In this document: piece after piece, positions 57,137 to 64,000 of the stretch
Layout of the letters: each line of letters begins with the position of its first letter
Numbering within the stretch: the first letter of the stretch is position 1
Assembly (NCBI GenBank): GCA_033763935.1
Contig: JANRJO010000006.1
Coordinates: forward strand, 1 to 64,000
Length of the DNA stretch: 64,000 bases
Direction: 5' to 3'
Source of the DNA: DALYJJ01 sp033763935
GTDB taxonomy: Bacteria; Acidobacteriota; Terriglobia; Bryobacterales; Bryobacteraceae
The notes under the pieces: generated by a model
Seen by the model: the letters and a program-made list of their open reading frames with translations, nothing else
The model's database searches: none
Told to the model about the DNA's origin: nothing
Made by a program: the position numbers and the translations under genes

Positions 57137-58327
57137 ATGACTTCTGCCCCCACGCAAGCACCTGATCCAATCTTCGAACTCATCCGGGCGGAAATCCGGC
57201 CGGCGTTGCCCGCGCTTGAAGGGTGCCGTTCGACGCGGCAGCTGCTCGCGAGCCCGGTATACGGCAGGATTCATGGGGCGTTGGAGAAGGTTCTGAAGAC
57301 GCCGCAGACCGGGAACTTCCGACGGCGGGAGGCGCCGGCGCGGGAGCGCTACCGGTTTCTGGCGTGGAACATCGAGCGCGGCATCCACCTGGAACGGCAG
57401 ATCGAGGCGCTGCGGGAGCACGAGTACCTGTCACAGTGCGACGTGCTGTTGATTACGGAGACGGACATCGGGATGGCACGGTCGAAGAACCGCGAGGTGG
57501 CACGGGAGATGGCCGAAGCGCTGGGCATGGACTATTGTTTCGTGCCGAGCTACATCAGTTTGGTGAAGGGATCGGGGCTGGAGAACCTTGCCGAGGGCGA
57601 CAACGAGTACGGGCTGCACGGAGACGCCATTCTCTCCCGCTACCCGCTGACGAACGTTCGCGTGATCCCGCTCGAGAACGGGATCGACAAGTTTGCGGCG
57701 CGCGAGAAGCGGCTGGGAAGTCCGACGGTAATTGCGGCGGATGTGGAGTTGCCGGGGATGCCGGTGACGGCGGTGTCGATTCACCTGGACGCGCACTCCA
57801 CGCAGCACCACCGTTTTGAGCAGATGCGAACCGTGTTGGACGGGCTGAAGACGGAGCGGCCGGTGGTATTGGGGGGCGACTGGAACACCACGACCTACGA
57901 CTCTTCAGGGGCGCTGCCGGCGATTCTTGGGTTCTGGCGGCGCGTATTCATGGGCGTGGGGCACGTGATGAAGAACCACTACCTGCACCCGTACCGCTAT
58001 TTCGAGCGCGAGCTGTTCGATTTGCTGGAGGCGCGCGGGTTCGACTGGCGCAGCGTCAATGTGACCGGCGAACACACGCTCTGCTACGACGTGAGCGATC
58101 CGCGTGCGCACAACAGCCTGCTGGAGTGGGTTCCGCCATGGTGTTTTCCGTTCATTCGATGGTCTCTGCGCGAGCACCACGGGAGGTGTCCGCTGAAGCT
58201 CGACTGGTTTGCGGTTCGGGGGCTGAAGGCGGAAGCTCCGGTGGTTCTACATGAGTTTCGCGAGGGGCGCGAGGCGCCGTTGTCGGACCACGATCCGATC
58301 GGCGTTGATATCATGACGCTCGCATGA
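57137..58327 (+). CDS. Endonuclease/exonuclease/phosphatase-family protein
   Basis: 396 residues. After an N-terminal helical region (~1-75) the EEP fold has all main motifs: LAWNIERGIHLERQ (Asn), LLITETDIGM (Glu), GLHGDAILSRYPL, VSIHLDAHSTQHHR, LGGDWNTTTYD (the D-x-N pair, ~245-250) and the final SDHDPIGVD (Asp-His). The metal-dependent active site therefore looks complete. The family includes nucleases, sphingomyelinases and inositol phosphatases; the substrate cannot be told. The last bases overlap the TPR gene as ATGA. Confidence 0.87.
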   Translation: MTSAPTQAPDPIFELIRAEIRPALPALEGCRSTRQLLASPVYGRIHGALEKVLKTPQTGNFRRREAPARERYRFLAWNIERGIHLERQIEALREHEYLSQCDVLLITETDIGMARSKNREVAREMAEALGMDYCFVPSYISLVKGSGLENLAEGDNEYGLHGDAILSRYPLTNVRVIPLENGIDKFAAREKRLGSPTVIAADVELPGMPVTAVSIHLDAHSTQHHRFEQMRTVLDGLKTERPVVLGGDWNTTTYDSSGALPAILGFWRRVFMGVGHVMKNHYLHPYRYFERELFDLLEARGFDWRSVNVTGEHTLCYDVSDPRAHNSLLEWVPPWCFPFIRWSLREHHGRCPLKLDWFAVRGLKAEAPVVLHEFREGREAPLSDHDPIGVDIMTLA

Positions 58328-59082
58328 TGGCTTTGGCGTTCTCGCTGCTGCTAGCGCAGAACCCCGATGCGTTCTACGAGCGGGGCGTGGCTCTGTTTCG
58401 GGAGGGCAAGCTGAACGAGGCCATCGGACCCCTGGAAGCGGCGGTCCGTGCAAACCCGAACAAGCCGGCGTACCTGAAGGCGCTCGGGGTGGTGCACGCG
58501 GCGCAGTCGAACTACGACCTGGCGGAGCCGTTCTTCCGGCGGGCGTGCGAGATCGACTTAAAGGAAGAGGACGTCTGCTACTACCTGGGGCGGGCGCTTT
58601 ATGCGCTCAACCGGTTTGAGCCGGCCGTGCCTGCACTGGAGAAGGCGTTGAAGGTCGACCGGCAGCCGTTCCGCGTCTACCTGGGCCTGGCGCAGGCGCA
58701 GGAGGCGTTGGGACGGAACGAAGAGGCGGAGAAGAACTTCAAGCTGGCGGTGGAGAAGAACCGATCGCAGCGGCCGGAGGACGATCCGCGGATTCACTAC
58801 GGTGTGTTTCTGTTTCGGCAGGGGCGGCTGGAAGAGGCGGCGGATGTGTTTCAGAAGGCGGCCCGGGCGCTGCCGCAGTCGTCGCGGGCGCGGTATGAGT
58901 ACGGGCGGGTGCTCTATCAGACGGGCAAACTGGAAGAGGCGGAGAAAGAGCTGAAACGGGCGGTGGAGATTCAGGCTGGAAACGGGCCGGCGCACTTGTT
59001 GTTGAGCAAGGTCTACAACCGCATGGGCCGAGCAGCCGATGCGGAGAAGCACGCGCGTCTCGGCGGGCAGGCGGTTCAATAG
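58324..59082 (+). CDS. Exported TPR-repeat protein
   Basis: 252 residues; ATG overlaps the previous stop. The start (MMALAFSLLLAQNPD) looks like a short signal peptide. Six or so TPR units follow: YERGVALFREGKLNEAI, YLKALGVVHAAQSNYDLAE, VYLGLAQAQEALGRNEEAE, HYGVFLFRQGRLEEA, YEYGRVLYQTGKLEEAE. It is a protein-binding scaffold of unknown partner, coupled in translation to the endonuclease/phosphatase gene, and 11 bases before the SDR gene. Confidence 0.82.
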   Translation: MMALAFSLLLAQNPDAFYERGVALFREGKLNEAIGPLEAAVRANPNKPAYLKALGVVHAAQSNYDLAEPFFRRACEIDLKEEDVCYYLGRALYALNRFEPAVPALEKALKVDRQPFRVYLGLAQAQEALGRNEEAEKNFKLAVEKNRSQRPEDDPRIHYGVFLFRQGRLEEAADVFQKAARALPQSSRARYEYGRVLYQTGKLEEAEKELKRAVEIQAGNGPAHLLLSKVYNRMGRAADAEKHARLGGQAVQ

Positions 59083-59093
59083 GAACGGAGAAC

Positions 59094-59846
59094 ATGGCTG
59101 ATTTTTCGGGAATGACGGCGCTGGTGACGGGCGCGAGCAACGGGATTGGCGCGGAGACCGCGGTACGGCTGGGCGCGGGCGGGGCGAACGTGCTGGTGCA
59201 CTATAACAGCGCCGCGGCGGAAGCGGAGCAGGTGCTCGATCGCATTCGCGCCGCAGGCGGGTGCGGCATGACCGTGCAGGCGGACTTGACGACGATGAGC
59301 GGAACGCACGGTTTGATCGAGCAGGTGCGGGCGCAGCCGGTGGATATTCTCGTCAACAACGCGGGCTCGCTGATCCGCCGCACCGGGACGCTGGAGATGA
59401 CCGAGGAGATCTGGGACAAGACGATGATGCTGAACCTGACGTCAGCGTTTTTTCTGACGCAGGCGCTGTTGCCGGGGATGCTGGATCGGGGGCGCGGGTT
59501 CATCGTGAATGTGTCGTCGGTGGCGGCGCGCACCGGCGGCGGCGTGGGGGCGGGCGCTTATGCGGCGGCGAAGGCGGCGATTTCGGCGTTGACGAAGAAC
59601 CTGACGAAGGAGTTCGCGGCGAAGGGGATTCGGGTGAACTGCGTTTCGCCGGGGACGATCGACACGAATTACCACCGGCAGTTCTCGAACGAGCAGATGT
59701 TGAACGCGGTGCGCGCGGCGACGCCCCTGGGGCGGTTGGGGACGTCGGATGAGATCGCCGACCTGATCGTGTATCTGTGCACGCCGGGGGCGTCCTACAT
59801 GCAGGGGCAGGTGATCGAAATCAACGGCGGCTTCCTGATGGCATAG
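59094..59846 (+). CDS. Short-chain dehydrogenase/reductase (FabG-like)
   Basis: 250 residues, normal for the family. NAD(P)-binding LVTGASNGIGAETA (~10-23), NNAG at ~90, and the catalytic Y156-x-x-x-K160 in GAYAAAKAAISAL. The C-terminus GQVIEINGGFLM is typical of classical SDRs. It should oxidise or reduce an alcohol/ketone; whether a fatty-acyl, sugar or other substrate is not clear from sequence. It ends 15 bases before the aldo/keto reductase gene. Confidence 0.92.
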   Translation: MADFSGMTALVTGASNGIGAETAVRLGAGGANVLVHYNSAAAEAEQVLDRIRAAGGCGMTVQADLTTMSGTHGLIEQVRAQPVDILVNNAGSLIRRTGTLEMTEEIWDKTMMLNLTSAFFLTQALLPGMLDRGRGFIVNVSSVAARTGGGVGAGAYAAAKAAISALTKNLTKEFAAKGIRVNCVSPGTIDTNYHRQFSNEQMLNAVRAATPLGRLGTSDEIADLIVYLCTPGASYMQGQVIEINGGFLMA

Positions 59847-59861
59847 CGCTATCATTGGCGC

Positions 59862-60974
59862 ATGGACCGACGGACCTTTCTGGGGATGGCGGCGGCCGCG
59901 CCAATGCCGGCGCAGAGCGGCGGGGAGTATCGCAACCGGCAGGCGGGCATGGCCTACCGGCGACTGGGGCGCACGGGGCTCATGGTATCCGAGGTGGTGT
60001 GCGGGGGCGATCCCATCGTGCCGGAGAACTACGAGCATCTGAACGGGGCGTTGGAGCGCGGGCTGAACTACCTCGACATGGCTCCGGCGTATCATCGAGG
60101 GCGTACGGAAGAGGCGTACGGCAAGTTTCTCGGCGGGTCTTCGCGGCGGGAGAAGGTGTTCCTGACCACCAAGATCTCCTCGCTGACCGGAGTGCGGAAC
60201 GCGTTGTACGAAGAGATCTACAAGGGATTGCCCGGCGAGAAGCGAGCCGAGATCGACCGGCGCGCGGACGAGATGGTGCGCGAGCGGCAGATTTTAAAGC
60301 CGGGTTACTTCTTCGAGTATTTTCCGGGTCAACAGAGACAGGTCCCGCCGGTCTATCGGGCTAACGCGATGATGAAGGACTACGCGCATCGGGTGGAAGG
60401 GAGCGCGAAGTACCGCGAGGCGATCACGAGTTCGATCGAGGGAAGCCTGAAGCGCGTGGGAACCGATTACTTCGACATTATGATGTGCCCGCACGGGGCG
60501 CTGACGCCGGAGGAGTTGGACATTCCGGAAATCATCGATACGTTCCAGGCGCTGAAGAAGCAGGGCAAGGTGCGGTTCCTCGGCGTATCGACACACACGG
60601 ATCCGGCGACGGTGGTGCGGAAGGCGGCGGCGCTTGGGCACTACGACGTGGCGATGTGCGCATACAACGTGGCGAACGGTCCGGCGATGGATGCGGCGTT
60701 GCGGGAGGCGGCGTCGCGGGGGATGGGGCTGATCGGAATGAAGGTGGCGATGGCGGTGGCGACGCAGTACAAGCAACTGCAGCCGGTGCCGCAGTGGCGG
60801 ATCGACAAGGTGAACCGCGTGGTGCCGGGCGAGTGGAAGGCGCCGTTGAAGGCGTATATCTGGGCGCTGCAGAATCCCAACGTGACAGCGGTGATTTCGA
60901 ATCTGTGGGACGAGACCTACGTGAAGGAGAATCTCGGCGTCGCGGGCGTGAAGGTGGAGTTGCAGCCGGCGTGA
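59862..60974 (+). CDS. Tat-tagged aldo/keto reductase family oxidoreductase
   Basis: 370 residues from the ATG at 59862 with a twin-arginine signal (MDRRTFLGMAAAAP). The AKR barrel is recognised from YRRLGRTGLMVSEVVCGGD, LNYLDMAPAYHRGRTEEAYG (catalytic Asp and Tyr), KVFLTTKIS (Lys), YFDIMMCPHG (His) and VRFLGVSTHTDP. The tetrad is therefore complete. An insertion of about 45 residues (~105-150) enlarges one loop. Export of a folded oxidoreductase by Tat is common in Solibacter-type genomes, but the cofactor in the periplasm is unknown. TATCAT ends 6 bases before the ATG, with no ribosome-binding site. Confidence 0.88.
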   Translation: MDRRTFLGMAAAAPMPAQSGGEYRNRQAGMAYRRLGRTGLMVSEVVCGGDPIVPENYEHLNGALERGLNYLDMAPAYHRGRTEEAYGKFLGGSSRREKVFLTTKISSLTGVRNALYEEIYKGLPGEKRAEIDRRADEMVRERQILKPGYFFEYFPGQQRQVPPVYRANAMMKDYAHRVEGSAKYREAITSSIEGSLKRVGTDYFDIMMCPHGALTPEELDIPEIIDTFQALKKQGKVRFLGVSTHTDPATVVRKAAALGHYDVAMCAYNVANGPAMDAALREAASRGMGLIGMKVAMAVATQYKQLQPVPQWRIDKVNRVVPGEWKAPLKAYIWALQNPNVTAVISNLWDETYVKENLGVAGVKVELQPA

Positions 60975-61732
60975 CGTTTTCGGTTTGGCGGCGGCGCTTC
61001 CGGTATCGCGCCGCGGGGCCTATCACATTTCCGGCGTGGAAGGCCGGGAATGTGCTGCGCGGGGCGCTGGGGACGGTGTTGAGCGGTGAGGTATTTCGGC
61101 CCTCGCTGGCGGAAGGGCCGAGCGGGTTGGCCGATCCGCCGCGTCCTTTTGTCCTGCGGGCCTCCCACCTGAATGGCCAGGAGGTGCAGGGTGAGTTCTG
61201 GTACGACGTCCACCTGTTTCGCCCGGACATTGAGGGGGCGTTCGGCTTGCTCCGACGAATCGGGGGAACGGCGGTGGTGTTGGACCGCTGCGATGACCTC
61301 GGGTTCGCTTCTGTGAAGTTGGACGAGCCGTGCGCGGGGCGAGCGAGCGCTTCGTTGGCATTCGAGATGCCGGTGCGGCTGAAGGGTTTGGATGACGGCG
61401 AGCGGCCTTCGTTCGAGGTGCTGTTCGCGCGCCTGCGCGACCGGATCTCGACGCTGCGCGCACTCTACGGCGAGGGGCCGCTCGAGATCGATTTTCGGGG
61501 CATGGCGGAGCGCGCAGGGCGAGTGGAACTGGAGTCGGCGGCGATGCGCTTCGTCGAGGTGGAGCGGCGCAGTTCGCGTACCGGGCAGACGCATCCGCTG
61601 GGCGGCTGGGTGGGGGAGTTGCGCTATCGTGGGGACTTGGCCGAGTTCTGGCCGTATCTGGTGGCGGGCGAGTACACGGGCGTGGGACGGCAAACGGTGT
61701 GGGGCAACGGGGCGTACCGTTTGGGCAGCTAG
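60971..61732 (+). CDS. cas6: Orphan Cas6-type CRISPR RNA endoribonuclease-like protein
   Basis: GTG at 60971 overlaps the reductase stop as GTGA (253 residues). The first strand has RYRAAGPITFPAWKAGNVLRGALG (in part, ~11-34), as in the Cas6 RAMP family. The second half ends in VGELRYRGDLAEFWPYLVAGEY and the glycine-rich loop GVGRQTVWGNGAYRL (~236-250), the best Cas6 mark. Cas6 cuts CRISPR transcripts into guide RNAs. No cas gene or repeat array is in the window, and the gene is coupled to a metabolic enzyme, so the role may be different. The catalytic residues of Cas6 are not conserved enough to judge activity. Confidence 0.75.
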   Translation: MTFSVWRRRFRYRAAGPITFPAWKAGNVLRGALGTVLSGEVFRPSLAEGPSGLADPPRPFVLRASHLNGQEVQGEFWYDVHLFRPDIEGAFGLLRRIGGTAVVLDRCDDLGFASVKLDEPCAGRASASLAFEMPVRLKGLDDGERPSFEVLFARLRDRISTLRALYGEGPLEIDFRGMAERAGRVELESAAMRFVEVERRSSRTGQTHPLGGWVGELRYRGDLAEFWPYLVAGEYTGVGRQTVWGNGAYRLGS

Positions 61733-63348
61733 CGCACCACTTCCATTCGACTGTGGGGTACGGTGACGGAGCCTACGGCGCCGCTGGTGTTGTCACGCAC
61801 GATGATCTTGAGTTCGCTTGCCTGCTTTTCGCGGGGAAGGCGGTAGGGCCACATGAGACCGTTTTTGCGGGCGTCGGCGTAGGTGGCGTCGTCCATGTGG
61901 AGGCCGATGCGCTTCGATTCGGCGGGGCCGTAGCGACGGCCTTCGCGATCGCGCTGGAGCGCCATCACTTCAAGTGAGCCGGTCCAGCGGCCATCGCGGT
62001 GCTCCACGGCGACGTTGGCCATGTCGATCTGGAGGAGCAGGCCGATGGTGTCGGGCTGCGGATCGTTGATCAACGCTGCGCGGCAGGTGAGGCCGATAAC
62101 GGAGGCGTCAACAGGGCTCCAGGCTGCTGTGCGGAAAGCGGCTTCACGGGCGTCCTGCGCGTCGTCGGCGGCCTTCGCGTAGTAGCCAGCGCGGTGGCGC
62201 ACGCGGGCGCCGTCGCGTCTAACGCGGACCTTGATGTCGCGCCACTTGCCGTCCATTGCGGCATCGTCAGGAGTGTATGCGAGCGTGTAGGTGACGCGCC
62301 CGTCGTCCACCGCTTCGGCCACGGCGCGGTCAATGTCGTTGCGGTTGATGAAGAGGCGGCCCCCCGTTGCTTCGGCGAGTTCGCCCATACCCTCCCAATG
62401 CGTCTGCATGGCGCGAAGGCCGGGGCCGATGGTGTTGCGGGCTTCGCGGCCGGTGCGTACGGCGGCGCCGAATTGCGGGTCGGCGAAGAGGCCGCGGGCG
62501 TCGATCGAATAGAGGGCGACGTTGGCGGCGTTAAGGGCCCGCACGGCGCGGACGGTCTCCGGCCCGAAGTTCCGCTTCTCGCGAATGTTCTCGAGGCGCG
62601 CCGGGTGCTCGAGGTTCATGGTGAGCGGAAGGCCGCCGGTGATCCACAGCAGGTTCTTGCGGCCGGGGAAGGCAGCCAGGTGGTGGGCGACGCTTTCCAG
62701 GGCGAGGAGGGTACTCAGTGGGCGGCTGGCTGTGACGAGGTCCGCTTCGCGCTCGAAGACCTCTTTAAAGGGATCGCCGGGGCGGTTGACGTTGCGGATG
62801 CCGCTGTCGTTGACGGGCTGGTTGGAGTCGGCAGTGCCGGGGCGTGCTTCGCCGCGCCAGGCGGCGAGTTTGGCCTCGAGAGATGCGCGGTCGCCGGTGA
62901 AGTCGTGCAGGATGGCAAAGGAGCGGCCGAGGAGGTAGATGGCCGCGCGGTCGGTGGGCCGCATTCCTTTAAGGAATGAGGCGGCGCGTTCCTTGGCGAA
63001 ACTCTGGTCGGCCCAGGGCGTATTGAGGGTATCGATGAGGAGCACGGTGACGGCGCCGCCGTAGGTATCAGCGCGGTTGGTGACGATGTTGGGCTGCGAG
63101 GGCGTTGCGGGCGCAGGGGAGGCCGGTGGAGTGTCGGGGGCCGTCTCCTTGACGAAGCGCGCGATCTTCTGCGGGCGGCCGCGTTCCAGGACCTCGATGT
63201 CGTCGGCGGTGAGGTCAATGATGGCGCGCCCTTTGGCGTCCTGGACGACGAGGCTGACTTCGACCAGACGTGCGGTGGTCCGCAGGGTCAGCGGTTCAGG
63301 CTGCTGCGCGGCCAACAATGAAGCGGCGCACAGCGCGGCGATTCGCAT
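61729..63348 (-). CDS. VWFA-related domain protein of acidobacterial type
   Basis: Start set at the ATG at 63348 (539 residues), which begins directly with a signal peptide (MRIAALCAASLLAAQ); an ATG at 63360 is also possible. The domain has the usual acidobacterial phrases: ARLVEVSLVVQDAKGRAIIDLTADDIEVLERGRPQ (~18-52, in part), VTVLLIDTLNT (the first metal-binding strand), GRKNLLWITGGLP and YSIDARGL. The MIDAS residues are only partly like classic VWFA, DxLNT replacing DxSxS. The C-terminal part (~330-539) is beta-rich. Exported, function unknown. The stop shares CTAG with the cas6 stop. Confidence 0.85.
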   Translation of the reverse strand: MRIAALCAASLLAAQQPEPLTLRTTARLVEVSLVVQDAKGRAIIDLTADDIEVLERGRPQKIARFVKETAPDTPPASPAPATPSQPNIVTNRADTYGGAVTVLLIDTLNTPWADQSFAKERAASFLKGMRPTDRAAIYLLGRSFAILHDFTGDRASLEAKLAAWRGEARPGTADSNQPVNDSGIRNVNRPGDPFKEVFEREADLVTASRPLSTLLALESVAHHLAAFPGRKNLLWITGGLPLTMNLEHPARLENIREKRNFGPETVRAVRALNAANVALYSIDARGLFADPQFGAAVRTGREARNTIGPGLRAMQTHWEGMGELAEATGGRLFINRNDIDRAVAEAVDDGRVTYTLAYTPDDAAMDGKWRDIKVRVRRDGARVRHRAGYYAKAADDAQDAREAAFRTAAWSPVDASVIGLTCRAALINDPQPDTIGLLLQIDMANVAVEHRDGRWTGSLEVMALQRDREGRRYGPAESKRIGLHMDDATYADARKNGLMWPYRLPREKQASELKIIVRDNTSGAVGSVTVPHSRMEVVR

Positions 63349-63361
63349 AAGCTGTTCCATT

Positions 63362-64000
63362 ATGCGCACGGGACTGCTTCTACTGGCGGCAGGCGGCTTG
63401 TTCGGACAGCAAGTAGCGGATACAGAGTTCCGGCCGCCGATTGCCAAACCGGCGTACGAGCAAGGCAAGGGACCGTTGGTCCTGATCGACGAGGGGCACC
63501 ACAACTTTCACACGGCGACCGGGCGGTATCTACCGTTCGCGGAGTTGCTGCGTCGAGACGGGTACGTGGTGAAGGGCTCGGGGGCGAAGTTCAGCACGGA
63601 GATGCTGCGCGGTTGTTCCGTGATGGTGATTTCGAACGCGCTGAACGAGAAGAACGCCAACGATTGGAAGCCTCCTCATCCATCTGCCTTTACCCAAGAG
63701 GAGATCAGCGCTCTGCGAGAGTGGCTGACGCAGGGCGGGCGGCTGCTGCTGATCGCCGACCATATGCCGTTCGCCGGCGCCGCGGAGGAACTGGGAAAGG
63801 CGCTGGGGGTGCGTTTTGAAAACGGCTACTCCGTGATTCCGGAGATCGGCGGAATCCTCGTGTTCCGGAAGCCGCTGGGGACGTTGAAGGAGCATGCCGT
63901 TACGCAAGACATTCCCGAGATCGCCACATTCACGGGTTCCGCCTTTCAGGTGAAAGGTCCGGCCGAACCGTTGCTGGTGTTCGGCCCTGGGGTCGTTTCT
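63362..64000 (+). CDS. Exported DUF4350/glutamine-amidotransferase-like protein (truncated by window edge)
   Basis: 213 codons are visible from the ATG at 63362 to the window end without a stop. A signal peptide (MRTGLLLLAAGGLFGQ) is followed by a GATase-1-like fold: GPLVLIDEGHHNFHTATGRY (~39-58), FAELLRRDGYVV, VMVISNALN and LREWLTQGGRLLLIADHMPF. These mark the DUF4350-type proteins, which use this fold for binding and not for glutamine hydrolysis; no Cys nucleophile is seen. It is divergent from the VWFA-related gene, with start codons 1 to 13 bases apart depending on the start chosen there. Confidence 0.72.
   Translation, partial: MRTGLLLLAAGGLFGQQVADTEFRPPIAKPAYEQGKGPLVLIDEGHHNFHTATGRYLPFAELLRRDGYVVKGSGAKFSTEMLRGCSVMVISNALNEKNANDWKPPHPSAFTQEEISALREWLTQGGRLLLIADHMPFAGAAEELGKALGVRFENGYSVIPEIGGILVFRKPLGTLKEHAVTQDIPEIATFTGSAFQVKGPAEPLLVFGPGVVS

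Overview
The window is G+C-rich (well above 60% by eye) and gene-dense. It most likely comes from an Acidobacteriota chromosome of the Bryobacterales/Solibacter type. I infer this from gene content, not from a marker gene: carboxypeptidase-regulatory-domain secreted proteins, a VWFA-related protein of the acidobacterial type, PEP-CTERM proteins, winged-helix/TPR transcription-factor-like membrane proteins, a WK-IA-type helix-turn-helix fused to a beta-propeller, a bacterial neutral ceramidase and many twin-arginine-tagged enzymes. No rRNA, tRNA or CRISPR array was found.

Layout. 1-1.9 kb: start of an uncharacterised minus-strand gene and a 3'-truncated IS110-family transposase with a structured leader. 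1.9-23.1 kb: a single minus-strand run of nine genes, mostly overlapping or a few bases apart, almost all exported. In order of transcription these are a PEP-CTERM protein, a 1557-aa Ig/invasin-like protein with a 32-cysteine block, a di-heme cytochrome, a double DsbA-like thioredoxin, a tandemly duplicated pair (giant thrombospondin-type-3/LVIVD protein plus glycine-rich protein, twice) and a carboxypeptidase-regulatory-like protein. Together they look like a surface or extracellular structure made with its own oxidative-folding enzymes. 23.4-30.2 kb: an HTH-propeller-LamG protein, a TPR lipoprotein, a second PEP-CTERM protein with a clear terminator and a GT2-GtrA fusion. 30.2-36.6 kb: a decayed glycoside hydrolase, an MscS channel, an ankyrin protein, a winged-helix/TPR protein, a MarR-SRPBCC pair and a DinB protein.

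36.7-48.2 kb: mostly single metabolic or exported enzymes (methyltransferase, Tat-tagged DegT aminotransferase, ceramidase, POT transporter, Tat-tagged glycosidase, STAS protein, amidase, amidohydrolase). 48.2-54.8 kb: the most interesting unit, an eight-gene plus-strand operon with repeated 4-base stop/start overlaps. It encodes an SPFH/zinc-ribbon protein, S-adenosylmethionine decarboxylase, two DUF4178/zinc-ribbon proteins, a 59-aa membrane peptide, a DUF350 protein, a membrane-embedded spermidine-synthase-like protein and a Tat-exported flavin amine-oxidase-like enzyme. It reads as a membrane-associated polyamine system. 54.8-64 kb: an orphan HigA-like antitoxin, a TIM-barrel isomerase, a nucleotidyltransferase, an endonuclease/phosphatase, a TPR protein, an SDR, a Tat-tagged aldo/keto reductase, an orphan Cas6, a VWFA-related protein and the start of a DUF4350-like protein.

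Several gene starts have no ribosome-binding site but have a -10-like box about six bases before the start codon, so leaderless transcription may be common here. All calls rest on reading the sequence and recalled family knowledge; no database search was possible.
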